64,000 nt of DNA, taken from positions 669,695-733,694 of the forward strand of contig CAJTCU010000001.1 in NCBI GenBank assembly GCA_910574935.1, in the 5' to 3' direction. This DNA comes from Oscillospiraceae bacterium. GTDB taxonomy: Bacteria; Bacillota; Clostridia; Oscillospirales; Acutalibacteraceae. The notes beneath the pieces are model-generated. The model saw only the letters and a list, made by a program, of their open reading frames with translations. It was not told the origin of the DNA and searched no databases. Positions 25,141 to 33,953 of this stretch are shown here, piece after piece. Position numbers and translations under genes: made by a program. Positions within the stretch are counted from its first letter, which is position 1. The number at the start of each line of letters is the position of its first letter.

Positions 25141-25692
25141 CTAACAGATACCGTATTTCTTGGCGTATTCCATCACCACTTCCGACCAGTGGGGGCTTTT
25201 AAAGCTGGACTGGATGTCTTCGGGGGCGATGTAGGCTCCGTTCTGAATGGCCTGTACCGCCGCCTCGGCGAACATGGCCTCGCGGGTGTAGGGCTCGGCC
25301 ATGTGCTTCTCGAACTCCATGTTCATCTTCAGGTCCACGCCGCCGACCGCTCCCATATAAAAAAAGCTGTCTTTGCCCAGCAGCTGCCCCATGCGCTCCA
25401 AGCACTCTACGCCCTGGCGCATTTGGGCAATGGTGGCCATGCGGGTAAACTCTTCGGGCCGTTTTTTCTCCATTTGTCTCTCACCTCCCATGAGAATATT
25501 GTCAATGGTGGTTTCCAACGCCTCCGCCAGGCTGGGCAGCAGGCTGATGTCGGGCAGGGTCTCGCCGCGCTCCCACTTGCTGACCGCCTGAAAGGAGATG
25601 TGCAGGCGCTCCCCCAGCTGGGCCTGGGTCAGCTGCCGGCGTTTGCGAAGCTGGTGGATGTGGGTCCCCACCTTGATGCAATCTGGTTCCAT
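25141..25692 (-). CDS. XRE family transcriptional regulator
   Basis: A 183-residue protein. An N-terminal HTH_3 domain (residues about 10-65: IHQLRKRRQLTQAQLGERLHISFQAVSKWERGETLPDISLLPSLAEAL) is followed by a C-terminal acidic region with no named domain. The start ATG (25690-25692) has AAGGAGGGACCG upstream. Two clean palindromes lie within 110 nt upstream (25720-25750 and 25771-25800), a layout typical of an autoregulated repressor. The gene is convergent with DUF1905 and divergent from the M28 peptidase, which it might also control. Confidence 0.88.
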   Translation of the reverse strand: MEPDCIKVGTHIHQLRKRRQLTQAQLGERLHISFQAVSKWERGETLPDISLLPSLAEALETTIDNILMGGERQMEKKRPEEFTRMATIAQMRQGVECLERMGQLLGKDSFFYMGAVGGVDLKMNMEFEKHMAEPYTREAMFAEAAVQAIQNGAYIAPEDIQSSFKSPHWSEVVMEYAKKYGIC

Positions 25693-25719
25693 TGTCGGTC
25701 CCTCCTTATAGTTAACACA

Positions 25720-25750
25720 GTTCCAAAGAGGTAGAATACTTCTTTGGAAC
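25720..25750. promoter_or_regulatory. Inverted repeat upstream of the XRE gene
   Basis: GTTCCAAAGA (25720-25729) and TCTTTGGAAC (25741-25750), 11-nt spacer: a perfect 10-bp dyad near the XRE ribosome-binding site. Confidence 0.6.
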
Positions 25751-25770
25751 CATGCGGCGCAGCCGCCCAG

Positions 25771-25800
25771 CTTAAAAATCGGTAAGTACCGATTTTCAAG
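25771..25800. promoter_or_regulatory. Operator-like palindrome AAAATCGGTA-AG-TACCGATTTT
   Basis: A perfect 10-bp dyad with a 2-nt centre (25775-25796), extended to 30 bp with one mismatch. It is a probable operator in the XRE/M28 divergent region. Confidence 0.65.
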
Positions 25801-25972
25801 TGTGTTTACTATATATGCTCTGCGCGCTTTGCATGGTTCGATTGTATCACGGCCTGGGACAATGCGCAATAACCCGATCCGTTAACTTAGAAGTAGAAAA
25901 CTAAACCGTAGGTTGAGCCCAGCGGGCCTTTGCCCGGGACGGCAGTAAACCAAAACAAAGGAGTTTATGATC

Positions 25973-27244
25973 ATGGACATTTCAGGCAGCCGCGCCATGG
26001 AGCTTTTGCAAAAAATCGGTTTTACCCGGGTGGCAGGTTCCCCAGAAGAGCTGCGGGCGGCGGAGATTTTAAAGGCGGAGTGCGAGGCCATTGGTGTGCC
26101 CGCCCAGCTGGAAAAATTTGAGATAGAGGACGCGGAGATGGAGACCGCCACCCTGGAAATTTTGGAGCCCTATTACCAGGCCTATCCGGTGACTGGCTAT
26201 AAATGCGCCAAAAACACCTACCAGGGGGGCCTGACGGCGGACTTTCTCAATGTGGAGACCCCGGTGGACCTGGCCGGGGCGGAGGGGAAGATTGTACTGG
26301 TCCAGGATTTTTTGCGGGTGCCCCTGTTCCGGGACCTGATGAAAGCCGGGGTGGCTGGAATTGTCACCCTGGAGGGGGACCTGCGGGACAAGCGGGAGGA
26401 AACAGACCTTTCCACCCGCAAGCTGCGCCGCACCCTGCGGGCTTTTGGCAATGTGCCCATGGTGCACACCCGGGTGGCGGATGCTTTTGACATGGTGCGG
26501 CGGGGGGCTGCCAGGGCCCGTATTGTGCTGAAAAACGATGTGGTAGAGCGGGTTTCTCACAATGTGGTGGCCAGCATTCCCGGCACGGACAAGCCAGAGG
26601 AGATCATCTCCTTTGGGGCCCACTATGACTCGGTGGATTTTTCTAAGGGCGTGTACGACAACGGCGCGGGGTCTGTGATCAACATGGAGATACTCCGCTG
26701 GTTTAAGGAGCACCCGCCCCGCCGTACGGTAAAGTTTATGTGGTACGGCAGCGAGGAGATTGGCCTGGAGGGCAGCTGGGCCTATGTAAAGGCCCACAAG
26801 GACGAGCTGAAGGACCACCTGCTGATGATTAACGTGGACGTGGGCGGGCCGGTGCTGGGCAGGGACACCATTGGGGTGACGGCCTGCCAGGAGCTGGTGA
26901 GCTACCTGGAGTACAGCGCCCAGGTGCGGGGCATCTCCACCCTGGTGAAGCAGCAAATCTACTCCAGCGATTCCATTCCCTTTGCGGACAGCGGCGTGCC
27001 CGCGGTGAACTTCTGCCGGGGCGGCGCAAAGGGGGCCGCCTATATTCACGACCGGTTTGACACCCTGGATTTTCTTTCCGCCGGGGCGCTGGAAAAAACA
27101 GCCCGGTCGGTTCTGGCCTTTGGCCAGGACATGGTGAACGCCGTGGCTTTCCCGGTAAAGCGGGAGATTCCGGAGAACATGGTAAAAGAAGTGGAGAAGT
27201 ACCTGTATAAAAAGGAACTGGCAGAGGCCCAGGCGGAAAAATGA
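25973..27244 (+). CDS. M28 family zinc metallopeptidase
   Basis: A 423-residue protein without signal peptide. I prefer ATG 25973 (AAGGAG 9 nt upstream) over ATG 25967 (3 nt). An N-terminal helix region, an inserted PA-like domain (about 95-190) and the M28 catalytic core are present. Zinc and catalytic residues are visible in order: FGAHYDSV, YDNGAG, GSEEIGLEG, INVDVGG and YIHDRFDT. The family are aminopeptidases or carboxypeptidases; lack of export signals suggests an intracellular peptidase. It is followed by its own terminator. Confidence 0.9.
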   Translation: MDISGSRAMELLQKIGFTRVAGSPEELRAAEILKAECEAIGVPAQLEKFEIEDAEMETATLEILEPYYQAYPVTGYKCAKNTYQGGLTADFLNVETPVDLAGAEGKIVLVQDFLRVPLFRDLMKAGVAGIVTLEGDLRDKREETDLSTRKLRRTLRAFGNVPMVHTRVADAFDMVRRGAARARIVLKNDVVERVSHNVVASIPGTDKPEEIISFGAHYDSVDFSKGVYDNGAGSVINMEILRWFKEHPPRRTVKFMWYGSEEIGLEGSWAYVKAHKDELKDHLLMINVDVGGPVLGRDTIGVTACQELVSYLEYSAQVRGISTLVKQQIYSSDSIPFADSGVPAVNFCRGGAKGAAYIHDRFDTLDFLSAGALEKTARSVLAFGQDMVNAVAFPVKREIPENMVKEVEKYLYKKELAEAQAEK

Positions 27245-27250
27245 CCTTTG

Positions 27251-27314
27251 AACTTGTACCGGTAGGAGACTGTGCGTAAGACATGGCGCGGGCCCTATGG
27301 GTACAAGTTTTTTT
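27251..27314 (+). terminator. Terminator after the M28 gene
   Basis: AACTTGTACC (27251-27260) pairs with GGTACAAGTT (27300-27309), followed by a T-run. The loop of 39 nt is long. Confidence 0.7.
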
Positions 27315-27366
27315 GCCAGGAGAGCGCAAGGGCCGGCTTTGGCCGCCCCCCTTTCTGTACAAAGCC

Positions 27367-27395
27367 TTGCAAGCCTGGCCAAAATGTGGTAAAAT
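27367..27395 (+). promoter_or_regulatory. Promoter of the sugar isomerase gene
   Basis: TTGCAA (27367-27372), 17-nt spacer, TAAAAT (27390-27395). Confidence 0.65.
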
Positions 27396-27437
27396 CATTT
27401 TAATGTAAAATTCATTCACCTTTTGGAGGGATTTCTT

Positions 27438-28193
27438 ATGAAATTAGGCGCGCAACTTTACACCCTTCGGGAGTACACCCAAAACGAAAAGGACCTGGAC
27501 TATTCCCTGGGCCGTGTGTCCGAAATGGGATACCAGACGGTGCAGCTCTCCGCCATTGGGCCCATTGCCCCCCAGCGGGTGCGGCAGCTCTGCGACAAGC
27601 ACGGGCTGGAGATTGTGCTGACCCACACAGACCCTGGCCGCATTTTAAACGACACCCAGGCGGTGATTGAAGAGCATGAGGTCTTTGGCTGCCGGTACAT
27701 TGGCATTGGCATGATGCCCAAAAAGTATCTTTCTCCAGAATGGCTCTGGCATTTTGCCGACGACTATCAAGAGCCGGCAAAGAAGATTGCGGCAGCCGGG
27801 AAGCTGCTGATGTACCACAACCATAATGTGGAGTTCCAGCGCTTTGGCGGCAAGCTGGTAATGGACGTTCTGCTGGAGAGCTTTGCCCCCGACGAGCTGG
27901 GCTTTACCCTGGATACTTATTGGGTGCAGATGGGCGGCGCGGACTTGTACGCCTGGCTAGAGAAGCTTTCCGGGCGCATTCCCTGCGTACACCTGAAGGA
28001 CATGGCCGTAAACGGCTGGGAGCCAGTGATGGCCCCTGTGGGTGAGGGGAACATTGACTTTGGCAAGGTGCTGAAAACCCTGGCCCACTGCGGAACAGAG
28101 CATATTCTGGTAGAACAGGATGTGTGCCAGGGCAGCCCCTTTGACTGTCTGAAGCAGAGCCTGCGGAACATCCAAAAGCTGGAGACAGCCTAA
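27438..28193 (+). CDS. Sugar phosphate isomerase/epimerase, AP-endonuclease-2 fold
   Basis: A 251-residue TIM-barrel protein (COG1082). The metal-binding pattern includes HNHNVEF, D in LDTYWVQ, H in CVHLKDM, and E in LVEQDVCQG. It is related to inosose dehydratases/isomerases and hydroxypyruvate isomerases; the substrate is undetermined. ATG 27438 has GGAGGG upstream. The gene is monocistronic between its promoter and a strong hairpin. Confidence 0.88.
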   Translation: MKLGAQLYTLREYTQNEKDLDYSLGRVSEMGYQTVQLSAIGPIAPQRVRQLCDKHGLEIVLTHTDPGRILNDTQAVIEEHEVFGCRYIGIGMMPKKYLSPEWLWHFADDYQEPAKKIAAAGKLLMYHNHNVEFQRFGGKLVMDVLLESFAPDELGFTLDTYWVQMGGADLYAWLEKLSGRIPCVHLKDMAVNGWEPVMAPVGEGNIDFGKVLKTLAHCGTEHILVEQDVCQGSPFDCLKQSLRNIQKLETA

Positions 28194-28211
28194 AGCCGAA
28201 AAAAGCGGGAC

Positions 28212-28248
28212 GCGGGGAAAACAGGAAGGAGAATATCTGTTTCCCCGC
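28212..28248 (+). terminator. Strong hairpin after the isomerase gene
   Basis: GCGGGGAAAACAG pairs with CTGTTTCCCCGC; little T-tract follows (CATTTACC), so termination may be partial, allowing some readthrough into dusB. Confidence 0.5.
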
Positions 28249-28271
28249 ATTTACCAGAGAAAGGAGCAGCC

Positions 28272-29366
28272 ATGAAAATCGGCAATGTAGAAATAAACGG
28301 CCTGGGGGCGCTGGCGCCTATGGCCGGGGCCAGCGACGCCGCCTTCCGGCAGCTCTGCCGGGAGTTTGGCGCGGCCTATACGGTTACAGAAATGGTCAGC
28401 TCTCGGGCTATGGACTACAACGACAGGAAAACCATGGAGCTGGCGGACATCTCCCACGACCAGGGGCCGGTGTTTATCCAGATCTTTGGCAGCGAGCCGG
28501 ACTGTATGGCCCGGGCCGCTGAAAAAATGGCCGCCCTGGGCCCAGCGGGAATTGACATTAACATGGGCTGTCCCGCCCCAAAAATTGTGTCATCTGGCGC
28601 GGGCTGCGCCCTGATGCGGGACCCCGCCCTGTGCGGAAAGATTGTCTCTGCTGTGAAAAAGGCCGTAAACCTGCCGGTTACTGTAAAAATGCGGGCTGGG
28701 TGGAGCTGGGGCAACGCCAACGCCCCAGAGGTGGCCAAGATATGCCAGGAGGCCGGGGCCGACGGGGTGTGCATCCACGGGCGCAGCCGGGACCAGTTTT
28801 ACTCTGGCAAGGCAGACCCCGGCATTATGCGCCTGGTGAAGGAGGCGGTGGACATCCCTGTGATTGCCAACGGAGACGTGGGCGGGCCGGACGCGGCGGA
28901 GGCTCTTTTAAAAGAGACGGGCTGCGACATGGTGATGGTGGGCCGGGGCGCCCTGGGCAACCCCTGGATTTTTAGGGCCCTAAACCTGTACTTTAGCCCC
29001 CGGCGCCAGCACCTGCCCCCCCCGGATATGGAGGAAAAGCTGCGGGTGATGCGGCTGCACGCCCAGCGGATGTGTGAATATAAAGGGGAGGCCCGGGCCA
29101 TGCTGGAAATGAGAAAGCACGCGGGGTGGTACCTTTCTGGGCTGCGGTGGGCTTCCCGGTACAAAAGGCAGACCGTGGGCCTGCACAAGCTGGAGGACCT
29201 GGACCTGATTATTCAGGGAATGCGTAAAATGACCAAGCTGGAACAGGCCGGCCAGCTACAGCCAAACGGCAAACGGGTGAACAGCACCCGCACAGTGCCA
29301 AGAATTGCCAAGCGGAAAGCGGCGGAGACAGGCCAAGATGCCCCGCAAAAGGAGGAATATCAATGA
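28272..29366 (+). CDS. dusB: tRNA-dihydrouridine synthase
   Basis: A 364-residue FMN-dependent Dus enzyme that reduces uridines in the tRNA D-loop. The FMN barrel shows LAPMAGASDAAFRQL at the N terminus, INMGCPAPKI with the catalytic cysteine, VKMRAGW, VCIHGRSRDQFYSG, IANGDVGG and VMVGRGALGNPWIF. A C-terminal helical domain binds tRNA, with a basic tail (about 330-364). GAAAGGAGCAGCC precedes the ATG. Its stop overlaps the polA start (ATGA). Confidence 0.95.
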   Translation: MKIGNVEINGLGALAPMAGASDAAFRQLCREFGAAYTVTEMVSSRAMDYNDRKTMELADISHDQGPVFIQIFGSEPDCMARAAEKMAALGPAGIDINMGCPAPKIVSSGAGCALMRDPALCGKIVSAVKKAVNLPVTVKMRAGWSWGNANAPEVAKICQEAGADGVCIHGRSRDQFYSGKADPGIMRLVKEAVDIPVIANGDVGGPDAAEALLKETGCDMVMVGRGALGNPWIFRALNLYFSPRRQHLPPPDMEEKLRVMRLHAQRMCEYKGEARAMLEMRKHAGWYLSGLRWASRYKRQTVGLHKLEDLDLIIQGMRKMTKLEQAGQLQPNGKRVNSTRTVPRIAKRKAAETGQDAPQKEEYQ

Positions 29367-31942
29367 AGCTGTTGGTTCTTGATGGCAACAGCATACTAAA
29401 CCGGGCCTTTTATGGCATTAAGCTACTCTCTACCAAGGCCGGGGACTTTACCAACGGCATCTATGGATTTCTCACCATGTTTAAAAAGCTGGCGGAGGAG
29501 ACCAGCCCGGACGCGGTGGCCATTGCCTTTGACATGCGGGCCCCTACCTTCCGGCATAAGCAGTATGCTGGGTACAAGTCTAATCGCAAGGGAATGCCAG
29601 AGGAGCTGGCCCAGCAGCTGCCAGTGCTCCAGGAGCTTTTGGGAGATATGGGATACAAAATCGTCACCTGCGAGGGCTGGGAGGCAGACGACATCCTGGG
29701 CACCTTTGCCGCTGCCTGCGGGCAGACGGGAAACCGCTGCGTGATTGCCACCGGGGACCGGGACAGCTTACAGCTGGTTTCGCCCAGCACCACGGTGCGC
29801 CTGGCTACCACCAAGTTCGGCCAGCCCCAGGCCACGGTGTATGACGAGGCAAAGATTATGGAGGAGTACGGCGTTACCCCCCGGCAGATGATTGACCTAA
29901 AGGCCATACAGGGGGACAGCTCAGACTGCATCCCCGGGGTGGCAGGCATCGGCCCCAAAGGGGCCGGAGAGCTGGTACAACATTTCGGCTCGTTAGAGAA
30001 TATCTACGCCAACTTGGAGGACCCGGCCATAAAGCCCAGCGCCCGAAAAAAGCTGGAGGCCAGCCGGGACAACGCCTTTTTGAGCTATGACCTGGGCACC
30101 ATCCGCCAGAACGCGCCCATTGACACGGACATTGCCCACTATGTAAAGGGCCCGGGGGACCCCCAGAAAGCGGCCGGAACCATGGTGCGGCTGGAGCTGT
30201 TCTCGCTTTTGGACAAGTTCGGGCTCTCGGCCCCCGTTGCCCCAGAGGAGGCTGCGGCTCCTGCCACAGGCCGGCCCTGGGTGAATAAATTGCCCGACGG
30301 CGCCCCCCTGCTGCCCAGGCTGGAGGACGCAGGGGAGGCCTATTTCTACTGCCAATGGGACAAGGGCGGCGGGCTGGAGAGTCTGGTGTTCGCCCACAAA
30401 AACCAGCTGTGGCGGGTGGAACCGGACACGGCCTTTTTACAGGCGTTTCTGCCGGACCCGCTGATTAAAAAGTATACCCACGATATAAAGCCCCTGCACC
30501 GGCTGGCCCTCTCGCTGGGCCGCAAGGTAGAAAACGTGGGGATGGACACCGCCCTGGCGGCGTACCTGCTGAACCCCTCGGCCACAGGCTATGACGTGCC
30601 CCGGCTGGCGGCAGAGTACCGGGTGGCCCTGCCGGACTTTGAGGACCTGTCCCTGGGCTGTGCTGGGGCCATGCCCGGGCTGTGCGGGGCCCTCTCCAAG
30701 GAGATTGACAAAAACAACCAGCGGGAGCTGCTGGAAAATATTGAGATCCCCTTAAGCTATGTGCTGGCCCAGATGGAGCACGTGGGCTTTTATGTGGACA
30801 GGCAGAGCATAGAGGACTATGGCAGGCAGATGGAGGGGGAGGTCCAGCGCCTGCACGACGCCATTATCCAGCAGGTGGGGTATGCCTTTAACATCAACTC
30901 CCCTAAGCAGCTGGGCGAGGCCTTGTTCGACAAGCTGGGTCTGCCCCACGGCAAAAAGACCAAAAGCGGCTGGTCCACCAACGCCGACGTGCTGGAAGAG
31001 CTGCGGTATATGCACCCTGTGGTGGACGACGTGCTGAAGTACCGGGCGGTGGCCAAGCTGAAGTCTACCTACTGCGACGGCCTCTTAAAGGTGGTGGGCC
31101 CTGACGGGCGCATCCATTCCAGCTTTAACCAAACCGAGACCCGCACGGGGCGTATCTCCAGCACAGAGCCCAACCTGCAAAATATCCCTGTGCGCACCCC
31201 CATGGGCCGGGAGCTGCGAAAATTCTTTGCCGCCGGGCAGCCGGGCTGGGTTCTGGTGGACGCGGACTACAGCCAGATTGAGCTGCGGGTGCTGGCCCAT
31301 GTGGCAGGAGACGAGGCTATGCGGGAGGACTTTTTGCAGGGGCACGATATCCACGCCTCCACAGCGGCCAGGGTGTTCGGTATGCCCCAGGAGCTGGTTA
31401 CTAGCGAGCTGCGCAGCCGGGCCAAAGCGGTGAACTTTGGCATTGTGTATGGCATAGGGGCGTTTTCCCTGTCCAAGGACATTGGAGTCAGCCGCAAGGA
31501 GGCGGACGCCTATATTAAAGAGTACCTGCGCAACTACGCCGGGGTGGACCAGTATATGAAGAATGTGGCCCAAGAGGCCAAGGAGCGGGGCTATGTAGAG
31601 ACCTTTTTCGGCCGGCGGCGGTACCTGCCGGAGCTGAAAAGCAGCAGCTTTGTCACCCGGTCTTTTGGAGAGCGGGTGGCCAGGAACATGCCCATTCAGG
31701 GGGCGGCGGCGGATATTATCAAGATCGCCATGATCCGGGTGAGCAGGCGGCTGGAGCAGGAGGGCCTGCGGGCCCGGATGATTTTGCAGGTGCATGACGA
31801 GCTGATTGTAGAGTGCCCTGAGGAGGAGCAGGAGCGGGTGAAGAAGCTGTTGGAGGAGGAGATGGAGCAGGCGGTGAACCTCTCGGTCCCCATGCAGGCA
31901 GAGGCGGGCGCGGGCCGCACCTGGTACGAAGCGAAGGGATAA
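29363..31942 (+). CDS. polA: DNA polymerase I, proofreading site degenerate
   Basis: An 859-residue polymerase. The N-terminal 5' nuclease (1-290) has LVLDGNSILNRAF, EADDILGT, ATGDRDSLQL and the H3TH (GDSSDCIPGVAGIGPKGA). The middle exonuclease-like domain lacks the DxE metal ligands (YFYCQWDKGGG where FDTET is expected), so proofreading is predicted to be lost, as in Bacillus PolI. The polymerase motifs are intact: A (DADYSQIELRVLAH), B/O-helix (RSRAKAVNFGIVYGIG, with the F that discriminates dideoxynucleotides) and C (LQVHDELIVE). It is translationally coupled to dusB. Confidence 0.97.
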   Translation: MKLLVLDGNSILNRAFYGIKLLSTKAGDFTNGIYGFLTMFKKLAEETSPDAVAIAFDMRAPTFRHKQYAGYKSNRKGMPEELAQQLPVLQELLGDMGYKIVTCEGWEADDILGTFAAACGQTGNRCVIATGDRDSLQLVSPSTTVRLATTKFGQPQATVYDEAKIMEEYGVTPRQMIDLKAIQGDSSDCIPGVAGIGPKGAGELVQHFGSLENIYANLEDPAIKPSARKKLEASRDNAFLSYDLGTIRQNAPIDTDIAHYVKGPGDPQKAAGTMVRLELFSLLDKFGLSAPVAPEEAAAPATGRPWVNKLPDGAPLLPRLEDAGEAYFYCQWDKGGGLESLVFAHKNQLWRVEPDTAFLQAFLPDPLIKKYTHDIKPLHRLALSLGRKVENVGMDTALAAYLLNPSATGYDVPRLAAEYRVALPDFEDLSLGCAGAMPGLCGALSKEIDKNNQRELLENIEIPLSYVLAQMEHVGFYVDRQSIEDYGRQMEGEVQRLHDAIIQQVGYAFNINSPKQLGEALFDKLGLPHGKKTKSGWSTNADVLEELRYMHPVVDDVLKYRAVAKLKSTYCDGLLKVVGPDGRIHSSFNQTETRTGRISSTEPNLQNIPVRTPMGRELRKFFAAGQPGWVLVDADYSQIELRVLAHVAGDEAMREDFLQGHDIHASTAARVFGMPQELVTSELRSRAKAVNFGIVYGIGAFSLSKDIGVSRKEADAYIKEYLRNYAGVDQYMKNVAQEAKERGYVETFFGRRRYLPELKSSSFVTRSFGERVARNMPIQGAAADIIKIAMIRVSRRLEQEGLRARMILQVHDELIVECPEEEQERVKKLLEEEMEQAVNLSVPMQAEAGAGRTWYEAKG

Positions 31943-31974
31943 AAAGAAAGGGAAAGCCAGGGCCTGAAATCGAA

Positions 31975-32095
31975 AAAGGCGCGAAGCGCCGTGGGGACAA
32001 GGGGACCAGTCCCCTTGCGGGGGTGGAGGGGGCAGCGCCCCTCCCCGCCGGAGGCGGCCTTGGTCCCTTGCCCTTGCGGCGCGAGGACAAGAAAG
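31975..32095. repeat. Family C GC-rich intergenic repeat, copy C4
   Basis: GGCGCGAAGCGCC, then AAGGGGACCAGTCCCCTT, then GAGGGGGCAGCGCCCCTC, GGCCTTGGTCCCTTGCCCTTGCGGCGCG: the C-family block order with larger hairpins. It lies just after polA. Confidence 0.55.
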
Positions 32096-32454
32096 CGTGG
32101 GTCCCCCCAAGCCCCCGGCGCATAAACAGAAAAAGGGGTCACCCCTCTCGCGCCGCCAATAGACAGCGCCTTTCGCCGCTGCCAAGCAGCGCCGAAACAG
32201 CGGCCCACTAGCAGAACATTCCCCAGAAGCTCCCACCCCCCCCCCATCCCAAGAGCATTCCCCAGGGGAACGCCCTTATTGGCAAAAAAGCCGTTTTGGG
32301 GTGACAGGGCTCCTCTGGCCCGGGCGGCTTCTGAATTTCCGCTGTTTCGGCTTTGCCGAAAAGCGCTGCTTTTTAGCGCGGCGCGAGCCGGGCCCTCCCT
32401 TTTTAACTTGGGGGCCGGGCCGCGCTTTTGTGGTCCCGCCGGTTCTTGATGCGC
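32096..32454. other. Gene-free spacer after polA
   Basis: No credible gene; pieces look like decayed GC-rich repeat. A short A/T-poor run of C (32237-32247) is notable. Confidence 0.4.
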
Positions 32455-32560
32455 GCCGCTTTTAAGGTCAAGGCCGCGAGACGCTGTCTCGCGCTCTGCT
32501 GGGGGAAACCAGTTTCCCCCCGTCCCCCTCCGCATTCTGCGGTTTGCTTCGCGCTGCTCT
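32455..32560. repeat. Family C repeat in inverse orientation, copy C5
   Basis: Read on the minus strand it gives GCGAAGC, GGGGGAAACTGGTTTCCCCC, GCGAGACAGCGTCTCGCGGCC and TTGACCTTAAAA, the C-family order. It ends 40 nt before the cytidylyltransferase gene. Confidence 0.5.
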
Positions 32561-32599
32561 CTGGGAGCGCCTATCTTATCTTTGAAAGGAACCTTCTTC

Positions 32600-32989
32600 A
32601 TGAAACGTGTCATTACCTACGGGACCTTTGACCTAATCCACTATGGCCACATTAACCTGCTGAAACGCGCCCGGGAGCTAGGGGACTATCTTATTGTGGC
32701 CCTTTCCACCGACGAGTTCAACTGGAACAGCAAGCAGAAAAAATGCTACTTCTCCTACCAAAAGCGCCAGCAGCTGCTGGAATCCATCCGCTATGTGGAC
32801 CTGGTGATCCCCGAGGAGTGCTGGGAACAAAAGGTTAGGGATGTGCAGCTGTATAAGGTGGATACTTTTGTGATGGGGGACGACTGGGCCGGGAAGTTCG
32901 ACTTTTTGAAGGATTACTGCCAGGTGGTCTACCTGCCCCGCACCCCGGAGATCTCTACCACCCAGATCAAGAACGACCTGCACAATTAA
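32600..32989 (+). CDS. tagD: Glycerol-3-phosphate cytidylyltransferase-like protein
   Basis: A 129-residue nucleotidyltransferase with the HxGH signature (GTFDLIHYGHINLLKRA), RYVDLVIPEECW and the C-terminal RTPEISTTQIK loop. The family makes CDP-glycerol from CTP and glycerol-3-phosphate for wall teichoic-acid-type polymers. ATG 32600 has GAAAGGA 9 nt upstream. Its TAA stop forms part of the TTAA that flanks repeat A3. No other teichoic acid genes lie nearby. Confidence 0.9.
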   Translation: MKRVITYGTFDLIHYGHINLLKRARELGDYLIVALSTDEFNWNSKQKKCYFSYQKRQQLLESIRYVDLVIPEECWEQKVRDVQLYKVDTFVMGDDWAGKFDFLKDYCQVVYLPRTPEISTTQIKNDLHN

Positions 32990-33161
32990 GGCAACCCCGC
33001 ACCATTCGCGGCTGGAGCCTTAAGCACCGTCTTGCTTGCAGATTTTCCGTGATAGCGCACAGCTTTCGCTGGTCAATGGTGAGATGGACGGCGCTCAATC
33101 TGTACCCTCTGAAGAAAAAACTGACTGCGCAATACGGTACTTAGAATTGTGCGGGATTGCC
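32990..33161. repeat. Family A element, full-length copy A3 (172 bp)
   Basis: Inverted ends GGCAACCCCGCACCATTC and GAATTGTGCGGGATTGCC, flanked by TTAA on both sides (32986-32989, 33162-33165). The interior shares almost all of its sequence with A4 (57798-57956), apart from a 13-bp insertion near the left end. Confidence 0.85.
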
Positions 33162-33179
33162 TTAAGACAGAGATAGAAA

Positions 33180-33210
33180 GGAGCCGCCCCACGGGGCAGC
33201 TCCTTTTTTA
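33180..33210 (+). terminator. Terminator downstream of tagD
   Basis: GGAGCCGCCCC-ACG-GGGCAGCTCC stem followed by TTTTTTTA; it comes after the inserted element A3, which therefore separates tagD from its terminator. Confidence 0.85.
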
Positions 33211-33396
33211 TACCGCTTGCGAGCACGCTTTTTGAGTAATAGAGGGGCCCGGCCGCCGCCTCGGTCAGGTCTGAACGCTTTCCACCAAAAACATTCCCCC
33301 TACAGGCGCACAGGCCGCGTCCTGCGGCAAGATTGCGGGGGGTTAACCCCACACTCGGGCCGCGCTTTCTGGTTGGCCTAATCTTCTATGTGGCCG
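33211..33396. other. Spacer between tagD and the convergent Gx transporter gene
   Basis: No gene or clear structure seen. Confidence 0.4.
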
Positions 33397-33924
33397 CTAA
33401 AGCTTCCCGCTCCCCCTGCCCTTTAAAAAGGCGCTAAGCTTCTCTAGGGGCGGCAGGGTGGCTTTTAGCACCGCGCCGGTTAAAAACCCTGTGGCCACCC
33501 CAAAGAGGATCATAAGGGGCAGATAGGCCATTACACCTGCCTGGGCAATGATCCAGGCTGCTGCCAGCTGGGCCCCGTTGTGGGCCAGGGCGCCGCATAC
33601 TCCCACCACCGCCAGCCCGACCCGGGTTTTGCGCAGCAGAGCCCAGGCGCAGACCGTGCTGACTACCCCGCCGGAAAGGCTCATCACTCCGGCCAGCCCC
33701 CCCCGGGTGGCCAGGGCGAAGCCGCCTTTTACCAGGGCCAGAAACAGGGCGCTGGGCAGGCCAAGGCTTCCGGCGGCGTACATGGTTACAATATTGGAGA
33801 GCCCAAGCTTGGCCCCAGGGGGCATTCCGGGCACAGGGGGCAGCATACCCTCCAGCATGGAAAAAACCAGCGCCAGGGCGGCCAGCAGTCCACAAAGGGC
33901 CACGGTTTCCGCTTTTTGCCTCAT
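33397..33924 (-). CDS. Gx transporter family membrane protein
   Basis: A 175-residue integral membrane protein with about five or six hydrophobic segments (VALCGLLAALALVFSMLEGML, IVTMYAAGSLGLPSALFLALVK, AGVMSLSGGVVSTVCAWALL, GLAVVGVCGALAHNGAQLAAAWII, PLMILFGVATGFLTGAVL). This pattern is the Gx_transp family (COG4769), often annotated as heptaprenyl diphosphate synthase component I and resembling ECF S-components. ATG at 33922-33924 has AGGAGG 7 nt upstream; longer starts lack support. It is the last gene of a four-gene minus-strand run and follows a NusG_II gene, its usual partner. Confidence 0.85.
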   Translation of the reverse strand: MRQKAETVALCGLLAALALVFSMLEGMLPPVPGMPPGAKLGLSNIVTMYAAGSLGLPSALFLALVKGGFALATRGGLAGVMSLSGGVVSTVCAWALLRKTRVGLAVVGVCGALAHNGAQLAAAWIIAQAGVMAYLPLMILFGVATGFLTGAVLKATLPPLEKLSAFLKGRGSGKL

Positions 33925-33953
33925 TCCCGGGCCTCCTTTTACAAAGCTTTTTG

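Noticed and set aside
31943-32599. Genes in the GC-rich region after polA
   Set aside because: Frames are arginine/proline/glycine-rich, lack start signals and coincide with family C repeats.
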